Counted from the first letter of the stretch, positions 1 to 6,353 are shown. The stretch: 9,282 bases of DNA from Bdellovibrionales bacterium (GCA_005791855.1 SXUH01000071.1:1-9282); one strand, 5' to 3'. The notes: a model not told the origin generated them from the sequence alone. Translations and numbers: made by a program.

Positions 1-876
1 AGCTACCTGGCGGTTCCCGTGATCTCCCGAAGCGGTGAGGTCATCGGAGGCCTCTTCCTAGGCCACGAGCGCGTCGGCGTCTTCACGGACAGAGAGGAGC
101 GGATCGTCGCGGGCCTGGCCTCCCAGGTCGCCATCGCCATGGACAACGCCCGGCTCTTCCAACAAGCGAGCGAATCCATCCGCATGCGCGACGAGTTCCT
201 TAGCATCAGCAGCCACGAGCTGCGAACACCGCTCACTTCCCTGAAGCTCCAGATCCAGATGTTCGCCCGCTACCTCGACCAGGAGTCGGACCTCGCGACC
301 CTGAAGCAGAAGCTCCAGAAGACCCTCACCGTGAGCGACCAGCAGCTCGGCCGGCTCAACTCCCTGGTGGAGGACCTCCTCGACGTCTCCCGGATCTCCA
401 GCGGCCGGCTCACCCTGAACCTCGAAGCGGTCGACGTGCCGGAGCTCGTCTCCGAGGTCATCGACCGCTACCGGCACATGCTCTCCGCCTCCAAGACCGA
501 GCTCGAGGTCCACTCTCTGGAAAAGTTGGTGACCACCCTCGACCGGCTCCGCTTCGAGCAGATCCTCATCAACCTCCTCTCCAATTCCGTGAAGTACGCT
601 CCGGGGAGCAAGATCCGGGTCGACCTCTATGAGAGAGGTTCGGACCTCGTACTCCAGGTGACCGACTACGGTCCCGGCATCGACCCGAAGGACCAGGAGC
701 GGATCTTCAAACGCTTCGAACGGATCCAGACCACCAACGCCCAAGCGGGCCTGGGACTGGGGCTCTACATCGTCCACCAGATCGTCGAAGCCCACGGAGG
801 GAAGATCACACTCCGGAGCGAAAAGGACAAGGGGACGGCCTTCGAGGTCACCATCCCGATCGTCATTCGTAGCTAA
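1..876 (+). CDS. Sensor histidine kinase, C-terminal part (5' end outside window)
   Basis: The reading frame is open from base 1 and ends at TAA 874-876, giving 291 residues of a protein that begins upstream of the window. Residues 1 to about 55 look like the end of a GAF sensor domain (GGLFLG strand, then the conserved helix ending VAIAMDNARLF). A HisKA dimerisation domain follows, with the phosphoacceptor His at about residue 72 in SSHELRTPL. The HATPase_c domain shows an N box (NLLSNSVKYAPG, about 190-201), a G1 box (DYGPGID, about 222-228), an F-box-like IFKRFER and a G2 box (GLGLGLYIV, about 250-258). All catalytic boxes are intact, so autophosphorylation is expected. It has no C-terminal receiver domain and no transmembrane helix in the visible part. 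No partner response regulator lies next to it. The signal sensed cannot be read from this fragment. Confidence 0.95.
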   Translation, partial: SYLAVPVISRSGEVIGGLFLGHERVGVFTDREERIVAGLASQVAIAMDNARLFQQASESIRMRDEFLSISSHELRTPLTSLKLQIQMFARYLDQESDLATLKQKLQKTLTVSDQQLGRLNSLVEDLLDVSRISSGRLTLNLEAVDVPELVSEVIDRYRHMLSASKTELEVHSLEKLVTTLDRLRFEQILINLLSNSVKYAPGSKIRVDLYERGSDLVLQVTDYGPGIDPKDQERIFKRFERIQTTNAQAGLGLGLYIVHQIVEAHGGKITLRSEKDKGTAFEVTIPIVIRS

Positions 877-888
877 AGAAATATAAAA

Positions 889-917
889 TTGCCCGATCTC
901 CGGCGCGGTGTTAAAAT
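889..917 (+). promoter_or_regulatory. Promoter candidate, possibly leaderless, for the 920/923 gene
   Basis: TTGCCC (889-894), a 17-bp spacer and TAAAAT (912-917) form a sigma70-like promoter just after the histidine kinase stop codon. Transcription would begin near 923-924. That coincides with the second of two tandem GTG codons (920 and 923), so an mRNA starting here would have essentially no leader. It could also drive the antiporter gene downstream. The call rests on motif match and spacing only. Confidence 0.5.
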
Positions 918-919
918 AA

Positions 920-1267
920 GTGGTGCTTTTTCATCGGACTCAGCTCCTCATTCATGCTCTCCTTCGGCTCACGGTCATCGCGACCGTGGTCCTGTGCGTC
1001 CCAGAGGTGAAGGCTCCGGGGTGGGGTGGTTCGTCCATCTTCGCCAATCCGAAGCTTCAGATCTCCGTGGTCAGCCTTAGGGTCGCCGTTCGGAGCACGA
1101 AGGGCCAGACGAAGAAGCCGCAGCTCCTCCCGGACCTCTACCTTCCAGCGGCGAAGATCCGACTCGCACAGAACCCCGACCGTTCCCCTCACTCACCCTC
1201 CAGGGCCACCGACTCCGCTGACGTCGGACCCGTGTCCCTCTCCGCGCGCGGCCCTCCGCTCACCTAA
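920..1267 (+). CDS. Small exported protein of unknown function
   Basis: This 115-codon frame starts with tandem GTG codons at 920 and 923, directly after an in-frame TAA (917-919), and ends at TAA 1265-1267. Codon choice resembles the surrounding genes (mostly ATC, CTC, GTC, AAG, CAG), although GCA, CCA, CGA and TCA also occur, so coding is likely but not certain. Residues about 10-32 form a hydrophobic stretch after His/Arg residues and end in VKA, consistent with a Sec signal peptide cleaved near residue 32. The mature part, about 83 residues, has two segments rich in beta-branched residues and then a Pro/Ser-rich tail, with no cysteines. I recognise no family. There is no Shine-Dalgarno sequence, and the promoter at 889-917 would start transcription at the GTG itself. 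The antiporter start lies 49 bp downstream of its stop codon, so the two may be co-transcribed. Confidence 0.5.
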   Translation: MVLFHRTQLLIHALLRLTVIATVVLCVPEVKAPGWGGSSIFANPKLQISVVSLRVAVRSTKGQTKKPQLLPDLYLPAAKIRLAQNPDRSPHSPSRATDSADVGPVSLSARGPPLT

Positions 1268-1303
1268 CCCCTCCGTCTCTCCGCAGTCCCTAGGGCTCCT
1301 TCT

Positions 1304-1310
1304 AAAGGTG
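1304..1310 (+). promoter_or_regulatory. Ribosome binding site of the antiporter gene
   Basis: AAAGGTG lies six bases before ATG 1317 and fixes that start. The preceding CCTT (1298-1301) could pair with AAGG (1305-1308) across a three-base loop, partly masking the site. An eight-base palindrome, CCCTAGGG (1288-1295), lies just upstream. Whether either structure matters for expression is unknown. Confidence 0.6.
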
Positions 1311-1316
1311 TGAAAC

Positions 1317-3539
1317 ATGCATTTGGCTCCCCTCATCTACGACCTCGCCGTCATCATCTCCGTCGCCGGAGTGATGAGCCTCATCTTCCAGTGGCTCCGC
1401 CAGCCCGTTGTCCTCGGCTACATCCTCGCGGGCCTCATCGTCGGTCCCCACACCCCGCCCTTCGAACTCGTGAAGGAGATCCACATCATCCAGACCCTGG
1501 CGGAGCTCGGAGTGATCTTCCTCATGTTCACCCTGGGCCTTGAGTTCAGCTTCCGGAAGCTCCTCTCCGTGGGGGTCACCGCCGGGATCGCCGCGACCTT
1601 CGAAGTGGTCTTCTTCCTCTTCGTGGGCTACGGCGTGGGCCGCTGGCTCGGCTGGTCGGTCATGGACAGCATCTTCCTCGGGGCCATGCTCTCCATCTCC
1701 TCCACCACCATCATCATCAAGGCGCTGGACGAGCTCAAGCTCAAGTCCCATCGCTTCGCGAGCCTGATCTTCGGGATCCTCATCGTCGAAGACCTCTTCG
1801 CCATCCTCCTCCTGGTGGGCCTCACCGCCGTCGCCTCCTCGGGGGACATCTCCTTCCTGACCCTCGGCGGAGCGGCCCTGAACCTGGTAGTGGTCACCGG
1901 GAGCTGGCTCCTCACCGGCTTCTTCATCCTCCCCCGGCTCATGGCCTACGTTGGCCGGAAGGGGAACAACGAGATCCTCACCCTCGTCTCCATTGGCCTG
2001 TGCCTTTCCCTCGTCGTCGTCGCCTCCCACTTCGGCTACTCGGCGGCCCTCGGCGCGTTCATCATGGGATCGATCCTCGCCGAGACCAAGATCATCCACC
2101 AGATCGAGAGCCTCATGGGCCCCCTGAAGGACCTCTTCGGCGCGATCTTCTTCGTCTCCATCGGGATGCTCATCGACCCGCGGATCCTCTGGGAGAACAA
2201 GGAGACCATCGCCCTCCTGTGCCTCGTCACCGTGGCCGGGAAGATCTTCATCACTTCGCTCGGCGCGCTCATCTCGGGCCAGAGCTTCCGGAACTCCCTG
2301 CAGGTGGGGTTCGGCCTCGCGCAGATCGGCGAGTTCTCCTTCATCATCGCGAGCCTGGGCCTCTCGCTCAAGGCCATCAGCGAGAAGCTCTACCCCATCG
2401 CCGTAGCCGTGTCTCTGGTGACGACCTTCACCACGCCCTACCTGATCAAGTACTCCGGTGCCGTCGCGGACCGGATCGAGGCCGGGCTCCCCTGGTGGGT
2501 CCGGGACCTCGCCGCCCGCTACGTCGCCTGGTGCGAGCACACGAAGGGCGGGAGCCACCGCTACCGGGAGATCGCCCAGCTCTTCTTCCGCTGGGCCGCC
2601 AACGGGATCGTCGTCACCATCATCTTCGGCTTCTGCTTCTCGAGCCTCGCCCCGCTCATCGAAGCCCACGCCCCCGGCCTCTCCCACTGGAGATCCCACC
2701 TCACCTGGGTGCTCGCCTTCCTCGCGTCGTCGCCGTTCCTCTGGGGAATGGTCTTCACCTCCCGGAGGAACTACCTCCGGATCCGCAAGGAGAAGAGCCT
2801 CGGGAAGGCGCTCGTCGTGCTCTCGTTTCCGGTGCTCACCTCCATCTGGGTCGGGGCCCTGAGCGCGGAGCACTTCCCCGTCCGCTTCATCCTCCCCTTC
2901 ACGAGCGTCTGCCTGGTCGCCATCTACTTCTCCATCTTCAAGCGCCTCGAGTCCTACTACCGCTGGCTCGAGGGAACGTTCCTCAAGTCCTTCGAGAAGA
3001 AGGAGCAACCCGAGGAAGCCAAGGGCCTTTCGAACCTGGCCCCCTGGGACTCCCACCTGGTGAGCGTGGAGGTCCACCCGAACGCCCACTCGGTGAACCG
3101 CAGCCTCCAGGCGGTCGGGCTCCGGAGCCGCTTCGGCGTGAACGTCGTGGCCATCCAGCGCGGGATCCGGACCATCGTCTCCCCGAAGCCCGACGAACTG
3201 ATCATGCCCAACGACCGCCTGGTGGTCCTCGGGACCGACGAGCAGATCGACCGCGCGAGGCCCGAGCTCGAGATCCCGGAGAACGTCGCCGCCCTCTTTC
3301 CTTCCACCGCCAACTACCGGCTCCGCCACCTGCGGGTGGGCCCGGATTCCTCCGTCGCCGGAAGGTCCATCCGGCAGTCGGGGCTCCGGGAGAAGTTCGA
3401 CGCGATGGTGGTCGGGATCGAACGGGCCCGCCGGCGAATCATCAATCCGGACACGGACCTGACCATCCTCGCGGACGACGTCGTCTGGGTGGTGGGCGAA
3501 GAGACGCAGCTCGAGCGGCTCTTCAAGGAGCTGGGCTAA
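1317..3539 (+). CDS. CPA2-family cation:proton antiporter (KefB/YbaL-like) with tandem RCK_C domains
   Basis: This 740-residue inner-membrane protein is expected to exchange K+ or Na+ for protons. Residues 1 to about 385 are the CPA2 exchanger core. They show LGYILAGLIVGP (33-44), the LGVIFLMFTLGLEF helix (64-77), ISSTTIIIKAL (127-137), the ion-binding helix ILIVEDLFAI with Glu158-Asp159, IGMLIDP (282-288) and GLAQIGEFSF (333-342). The VEDL form of the motif is as in YbaL-like members, whereas KefC has QD and NapA has DD. Residues about 420-542 add roughly four further hydrophobic helices not found in KefB or KefC. Two C-terminal RCK_C (TrkA_C) domains follow, at about 577-653 and 667-740, each with the typical alternating strands and a DDVVWVVG- or NDRLVVLG-like end. 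No RCK_N (NAD-binding Rossmann) domain separates them from the membrane part. KefB and KefC are about 600-620 residues, so this is a long variant. The transported ion and the ligand of the RCK_C domains cannot be read from the sequence. Confidence 0.93.
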   Translation: MHLAPLIYDLAVIISVAGVMSLIFQWLRQPVVLGYILAGLIVGPHTPPFELVKEIHIIQTLAELGVIFLMFTLGLEFSFRKLLSVGVTAGIAATFEVVFFLFVGYGVGRWLGWSVMDSIFLGAMLSISSTTIIIKALDELKLKSHRFASLIFGILIVEDLFAILLLVGLTAVASSGDISFLTLGGAALNLVVVTGSWLLTGFFILPRLMAYVGRKGNNEILTLVSIGLCLSLVVVASHFGYSAALGAFIMGSILAETKIIHQIESLMGPLKDLFGAIFFVSIGMLIDPRILWENKETIALLCLVTVAGKIFITSLGALISGQSFRNSLQVGFGLAQIGEFSFIIASLGLSLKAISEKLYPIAVAVSLVTTFTTPYLIKYSGAVADRIEAGLPWWVRDLAARYVAWCEHTKGGSHRYREIAQLFFRWAANGIVVTIIFGFCFSSLAPLIEAHAPGLSHWRSHLTWVLAFLASSPFLWGMVFTSRRNYLRIRKEKSLGKALVVLSFPVLTSIWVGALSAEHFPVRFILPFTSVCLVAIYFSIFKRLESYYRWLEGTFLKSFEKKEQPEEAKGLSNLAPWDSHLVSVEVHPNAHSVNRSLQAVGLRSRFGVNVVAIQRGIRTIVSPKPDELIMPNDRLVVLGTDEQIDRARPELEIPENVAALFPSTANYRLRHLRVGPDSSVAGRSIRQSGLREKFDAMVVGIERARRRIINPDTDLTILADDVVWVVGEETQLERLFKELG

Positions 3540-3599
3540 GCGATTGGATTCACAAATTTCCGACGGGACTTCCTGGTAGTTTCTGGCGAGACAAAATGC

Positions 3600-3626
3600 A
3601 CCAGTTTACGAAAGTCTAAGACTGGT
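3600..3626. repeat. Inverted repeat overlapping the abgT promoter candidate
   Basis: ACCAGT (3600-3605) and ACTGGT (3621-3626) form a perfect 6-bp inverted repeat around a 15-base centre. It sits across the proposed -35 box and spacer of the transporter promoter. It could be an operator for a dimeric regulator, or a weak hairpin after the antiporter gene, since it is followed only by TTATCT. Six-base arms can occur by chance, so this is tentative. Confidence 0.25.
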
Positions 3627-3633
3627 TTATCTA
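3605..3633 (+). promoter_or_regulatory. Promoter candidate for the AbgT-family transporter gene
   Basis: TTTACG (3605-3610), a 17-bp spacer and TATCTA (3628-3633) would start transcription near 3640. That leaves a leader of about 27 nt carrying a Shine-Dalgarno GGGAG (3655-3659), seven bases before ATG 3667. The -35 matches the consensus at four positions and the -10 at only three, so this is a weak call. Otherwise the 127-bp gap 3540-3666 contains only the inverted repeat noted separately. Confidence 0.35.
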
Positions 3634-3666
3634 GGTAGCGCCAAACCATGCTACGGGAGTATTTGA

Positions 3667-5199
3667 ATGGACGAAAAATTAGCCGCCGGTCGCCTCACGA
3701 AGTTCCTCGGGTACGTTGAACGAGTCGGGAACGCCCTTCCCCAACCGGCCATCATGTTCCTCATCCTCACCTTCGTGGTCGTCGCACTCTCGGGTCTGGC
3801 CTCGAGCTCCGGCTTCCAGTCTGTCCACCCGGTCACCGGTGACGTCATCCTCCCGGTCAACCTCCTCTCGGCCGCGGGACTCCGCTACGTCCTCACGGAG
3901 ATGGTGAAGAGCTTCACCGGCTTCGCTCCCCTGGGAACCGTGCTCGTCGCGATGCTCGGGTTCACCATCGCCGAGAAGAGCGGCCTGCTCTCCACCATGC
4001 TCCGGCTCCTGGTGATGAAGTCCCCGCGCGCGCTCCTCGTCCCGACCGTCCTCATGGCGGGAGTCCTCTCCCACACCGGCGGTGACATCGGCTACGTCCT
4101 CCTCATTCCCCTCGCGGCCCTCACGTTCCACAGCGCGGGGCTAAACCCTCTGGCGGGACTCGCGATCTGTTTTGCGGGCGTCTCCGGAGGCTTCGCCGCG
4201 AACCTCCTCCTCTCGACGGCGGATCCGCTCCTCTCCGGGATCTCCACCGAAGCCGCGAAGATCATCGACAAGAACTACGTGGTGACTCCGATCTCCAACT
4301 GGTACTTCATGGCCTCCTCTTCCTTCCTCATCGTCGGGATCGGAACCCTCATCGCCAATAAGATCACCATCCCCTTCCTCGGAGACTACAAGGGCGACGT
4401 CCAGCGGCTGGGTCTCACCGACCTCACCCCGCAGGAAAGGAAGGGCCTCCTCTGGGCCGGCGTGGTCACCCTCGTCCTCATCCTCTTCCTCGTGGCGGGC
4501 CTCGTTCCGGAGAACGGCTACCTGCGGGAACCGGCGACGCCGGACCTGCTCCACTCGGCGGCCCTCAAGGGTGTCGTCGCCATCATCTTCCTCTTCGGTG
4601 CGCTTCCGGGGCTCGCCTACGGGTACACGGCCGGGACCTTCAGGAGCCAGAACGACGTGACCGCGGCCATGCAAGACGCCATGGTGACCCTCGCCCCCTA
4701 CCTCGTGATGGTCTTCTTCGCCTCCCAGTTCATCACCCTCTTCAACCACTCCAACCTCGGCGTGATCCTGGCGGTGAAGGGCTCCGAGTCCCTCAAGGAA
4801 CTGGGCCTGGGCTCGATCCCGCTCATGTTCGGCTTCATCATCCTGACGGTGATCCTCGACCTCGTGATCGGGAGCGCCTCGGCGAAGTGGGCCCTCATGG
4901 CGCCGGTCTTCGTTCCCATGTTCATGCTCCTCGGGATCTCCCCGGAGCTCACCCAGACCTCCTACCGGGTCGCCGACTCCGTGGTGAACATCATCTCCCC
5001 GCTCATGGCCTACTTCCCGCTCATCCTCTCCTTCGCCATCAAGTACGACCCGAAGGCGAAGGTCGGGACGGTGATCGCCCTGATGCTCCCGTACTCCATC
5101 GGGTTCCTCATCTTCTGGTCGATCATGCTCTTCGTCTGGATGTCGCTGGAGCTCCCGCTCGGTCCGGGGGCGCTGCTCAAGTACGTGGCGCCGAACTAG
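3667..5199 (+). CDS. abgT: AbgT-family transporter (p-aminobenzoyl-glutamate/antimetabolite type)
   Basis: This 510-residue polytopic inner-membrane protein closely matches the usual AbgT length (E. coli AbgT is 508). The family includes E. coli AbgT (p-aminobenzoyl-glutamate uptake) and Neisseria MtrF and Alcanivorax YdaH (reported to export sulfonamides). Family hallmarks visible are the N-terminal LGYVERVGNALPQPAIMF, the re-entrant hairpin segment around GVSGGFAANLLLSTADPLLSG (Asp186), GSASAKW (402-408), APVFVPMFM (412-420), and YRVADSVVNIISPL with Arg434 and Asp437. The last two, with Trp408, probably correspond to the residues reported as essential in YdaH/MtrF. About nine or more hydrophobic helices are present. 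Uptake and export cannot be told apart from sequence. No abgAB peptidase genes are adjacent, so the E. coli-type salvage operon is absent here. The start is ATG 3667 with GGGAG at 3655-3659. The gene converges on the PAQR-like gene with three bases between stop codons. Confidence 0.93.
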   Translation: MDEKLAAGRLTKFLGYVERVGNALPQPAIMFLILTFVVVALSGLASSSGFQSVHPVTGDVILPVNLLSAAGLRYVLTEMVKSFTGFAPLGTVLVAMLGFTIAEKSGLLSTMLRLLVMKSPRALLVPTVLMAGVLSHTGGDIGYVLLIPLAALTFHSAGLNPLAGLAICFAGVSGGFAANLLLSTADPLLSGISTEAAKIIDKNYVVTPISNWYFMASSSFLIVGIGTLIANKITIPFLGDYKGDVQRLGLTDLTPQERKGLLWAGVVTLVLILFLVAGLVPENGYLREPATPDLLHSAALKGVVAIIFLFGALPGLAYGYTAGTFRSQNDVTAAMQDAMVTLAPYLVMVFFASQFITLFNHSNLGVILAVKGSESLKELGLGSIPLMFGFIILTVILDLVIGSASAKWALMAPVFVPMFMLLGISPELTQTSYRVADSVVNIISPLMAYFPLILSFAIKYDPKAKVGTVIALMLPYSIGFLIFWSIMLFVWMSLELPLGPGALLKYVAPN

Positions 5200-5202
5200 G
5201 GC

Positions 5203-5862
5203 CTAGAAGCCGATGAGCGAGCTGATGACGATGTAGTGGAGGATGGCCCCGATGTTCACGAACACGTGGAAGACCTCGTGGTACCCGAAGTACTTGGGCC
5301 AGAGCATCGGCTTCCGGAGTCCGTAGACGACCGCGCCGATGGTGTACGAAACTCCTCCGGCGATGATCAGCCCGAAGTTCGCCGCCCCCAGGGAGCCGCG
5401 GATCTCCGGCAGGTACGGGACGAAGATGTACCCGGCGACGAGGTAGAGGCTCGCCGTGAGGTAGTTCGGGATGTTGACGAAGAACATGGACTGGAAGATC
5501 CCGAGGACGGCCACGCCCCAGATGGTGTAGAGCAGGGTCCGGGCGGAGTCCTCGGAGAGGCCCAGGAGGGCGACCGGCGTGAAGCACCCGGCGATCATGA
5601 TGAAGATGCAGGCGTGGTCGAGCTTCTGGAAGATGGATTCCTTCGGCAGGGACCAGTTCACCCGGTGGTAGAGCGCGCTCATCCCGAACATCGCGAGGAC
5701 GCCGAAGGTGTAGACGATCATCGCCACCATCTCCAGGGACGTGTGGGCGCGGAAGATCAGGGGAACGCAGGCGCCGATGGAGACGAAGAACATGGCCTGG
5801 TGGGAATGGCCGCGGAGGAGGGGCTTCTCTTCAACGTAGGATGGTGAAGTTAGACTTTGCAT
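5203..5862 (-). CDS. Hemolysin III / PAQR-family membrane protein (YqfA/TrhA-like)
   Basis: This 219-residue protein with about seven transmembrane helices has the full hemolysin III/PAQR signature. It shows the N-terminal LLRGHSHQ, SALYHR with His66, LDHACIFIMIAGCFTP with Asp82, and GYHEVFHVFV with His195 and His199. In eukaryotic adiponectin receptors the matching His, Asp and two His residues form the intramembrane zinc site of a ceramidase-like fold. By homology this is probably a zinc-dependent membrane hydrolase or lipid-homeostasis protein; the name hemolysin III is historical. ATG 5862 is the earliest possible start, because an in-frame stop lies 12 bases upstream, and the next ATG (residue 24) would lose the conserved RGHSH segment. 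The bases before ATG (CGAGGG) put any Shine-Dalgarno too close, and the -10 box TAAAAT ends six bases before ATG, suggesting leaderless translation. The 3' end lies against the AbgT gene. Confidence 0.93.
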   Translation of the reverse strand: MQSLTSPSYVEEKPLLRGHSHQAMFFVSIGACVPLIFRAHTSLEMVAMIVYTFGVLAMFGMSALYHRVNWSLPKESIFQKLDHACIFIMIAGCFTPVALLGLSEDSARTLLYTIWGVAVLGIFQSMFFVNIPNYLTASLYLVAGYIFVPYLPEIRGSLGAANFGLIIAGGVSYTIGAVVYGLRKPMLWPKYFGYHEVFHVFVNIGAILHYIVISSLIGF

Positions 5863-5868
5863 CCCTCG

Positions 5869-5898
5869 ATTTTAGTATTTCTTCAGAGTGAAGAGCAA
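5869..5898 (-). promoter_or_regulatory. Leaderless-type promoter candidate for the PAQR-like gene
   Basis: On the minus strand, TTGCTC (5898-5893), an 18-bp spacer and TAAAAT (5874-5869) are followed by CGAGGG and then ATG 5862. Transcription would begin at or next to the A of the ATG. The -35 box lies inside the descending arm of the hairpin at 5891-5930. Confidence 0.5.
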
Positions 5899-5930
5899 GC
5901 AGGTGCGCGGTACCGCACCCGCCTGCTCTT
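5891..5930 (-). terminator. Long imperfect hairpin after the cysteine-repeat gene, possible terminator
   Basis: The arms AAGAGCA.GC.GGTGC and their complement, centred on the palindrome GGTACC (5909-5914), can form a roughly 20-bp stem with two A-C mismatches and a two-base bulge. It starts 11 bases downstream of the stop codon of the minus-strand cysteine-repeat gene, the usual place for a terminator. The U-tract is poor (only CTCTTCAC follows on the minus strand), so termination may be weak or the hairpin may protect the 3' end. Its last arm also contains the -35 box of the next gene. Confidence 0.5.
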
Positions 5931-5941
5931 CTATAAAAATC

Positions 5942-6238
5942 TTACTGGCAGTAGGTGGCTTCGATCTCGTACGGCTGCCGGCAGCGGCCCTGGACGAAGA
6001 TCCGGCTCTGGCCCCGTGGGCACGGCTGGAAGTCAGCGGCGCGCACATCGAGACACTCAAGCTTTCGCACACATCTCGTGCCGACGATCTCGTACGGCTT
6101 CTTGCAGTTCCCACGGTCGAAGATCCGGGTGAACCCTTCCTGGCACCCAGGGACGCGGATGACTCTCGCGTCGATGCACTCAGAAGCAAATGCCTGAGCA
6201 CCGAAAACGGCTAATGCGACAACGAACAAACTTTTCAT
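5942..6238 (-). CDS. Small secreted protein with two tandem four-cysteine repeats
   Basis: This 98-residue protein begins with a clear Sec signal peptide (MKSLFVVALAVFGAQAFA, cleavage likely after residue 18), leaving about 80 residues outside the cytoplasm. The mature part is almost entirely two repeats of 38 residues (20-57 and 61-98). Each has the exact spacing C-x10-C-x12-C-x10-C, with Cys at 21, 32, 45, 56 and 62, 73, 86, 97. Seventeen of 38 positions are identical, including RIF, PYEI and a G-x-C pair, giving a consensus of EC-x-D-x-R ... C-x2-G ... RIF-x2-G-x-C-x2-PYEI-x2-T-x-C. Two disulfides per repeat are likely. I do not recognise the family. A binding, adhesive or structural role in the periplasm or outside the cell is a guess. 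ATG 6238 is preferred over an in-frame ATG at 6277 because it has an AAGGAG site and begins the signal peptide exactly. Confidence 0.85.
   Translation of the reverse strand: MKSLFVVALAVFGAQAFASECIDARVIRVPGCQEGFTRIFDRGNCKKPYEIVGTRCVRKLECLDVRAADFQPCPRGQSRIFVQGRCRQPYEIEATYCQ
5945..6181 (-). repeat. Tandem intragenic repeat encoding two cysteine-rich units (123-bp period)
   Basis: The two 114-bp units are 6068-6181 (repeat 1) and 5945-6058 (repeat 2), separated by nine bases. The protein repeat is clear. At DNA level most of the similarity has decayed, except for an exact 15-base direct repeat, CGATCTCGTACGGCT, at 5962-5976 and 6085-6099, which encodes PYEI and flanking bases. This points to an old duplication held by protein-level selection rather than a recent slippage event. 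Confidence 0.85.
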
Positions 6239-6244
6239 AGAGGA

Positions 6245-6250
6245 CTCCTT
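6245..6250 (-). promoter_or_regulatory. Shine-Dalgarno site fixing the start of the cysteine-repeat gene
   Basis: AAGGAG on the minus strand lies six bases before ATG 6238. It selects this start over the in-frame ATG at 6277, which would add 13 residues ahead of the signal peptide. Confidence 0.75.
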
Positions 6251-6301
6251 TTGAATGATGGGGAAGCTGTAACTCACTCATTCCGAGGAGACCAGCTGAC
6301 T

Positions 6302-6330
6302 GTAATAATTTCTCGCACTACTTTTTGCCA
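6302..6330 (-). promoter_or_regulatory. Weak promoter candidate for the cysteine-repeat gene
   Basis: On the minus strand TGGCAA (6330-6325), a 17-bp spacer and TATTAC (6307-6302) would give a leader of about 57 nt. The -35 is the reverse complement of the -35 proposed for the divergent UDG gene. The match is poor and no better minus-strand promoter is visible in 6239-6359. Confidence 0.2.
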
Positions 6331-6353
6331 CCAAGCATCATCTTAAGTAATAT
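6325..6353 (+). promoter_or_regulatory. Leaderless-type promoter candidate for the UDG-family gene
   Basis: TTGCCA (6325-6330), a 17-bp spacer and TAATAT (6348-6353) are followed by TGATCC and ATG 6360. The start codon falls where transcription should begin, and there is no Shine-Dalgarno sequence before it. This is the best-formed promoter in the window. Confidence 0.55.

Noticed and set aside
58..795. Antisense frame opposite the histidine kinase
   Set aside because: It has the same in-register antisense artefact, and the sense strand carries all kinase motifs.
1026..1313. 95-codon Ser/Arg/Pro-rich frame before the antiporter
   Set aside because: It is an off-frame reading of the better-supported 920-1267 frame and lacks a ribosome binding site.
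1302..3329. 675-codon open frame on the minus strand opposite the antiporter gene
   Set aside because: Its codons are exactly in register with the sense codons, and its product is an Asp/Glu/Gly/Arg-rich polymer with no domain. It is explained by avoidance of TTA, CTA and TCA in the real gene.
2000..3619. 539-codon plus-strand frame overlapping the antiporter in another phase
   Set aside because: The product is Pro/Arg/Leu/His-rich without domains, typical of an off-frame reading of GC-rich coding DNA.
4141..4749. Antisense frame opposite the AbgT-family gene
   Set aside because: The product is charged and low in complexity, in register with a gene bearing clear family motifs.
5236..5847. 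Plus-strand frame opposite the PAQR-like gene
   Set aside because: It is an in-register antisense shadow, and the minus strand encodes the conserved His/Asp membrane motifs.
6239..6277. Longer start for the cysteine-repeat protein at 6277
   Set aside because: It would put 13 residues before the signal peptide and has no Shine-Dalgarno site, unlike 6238.
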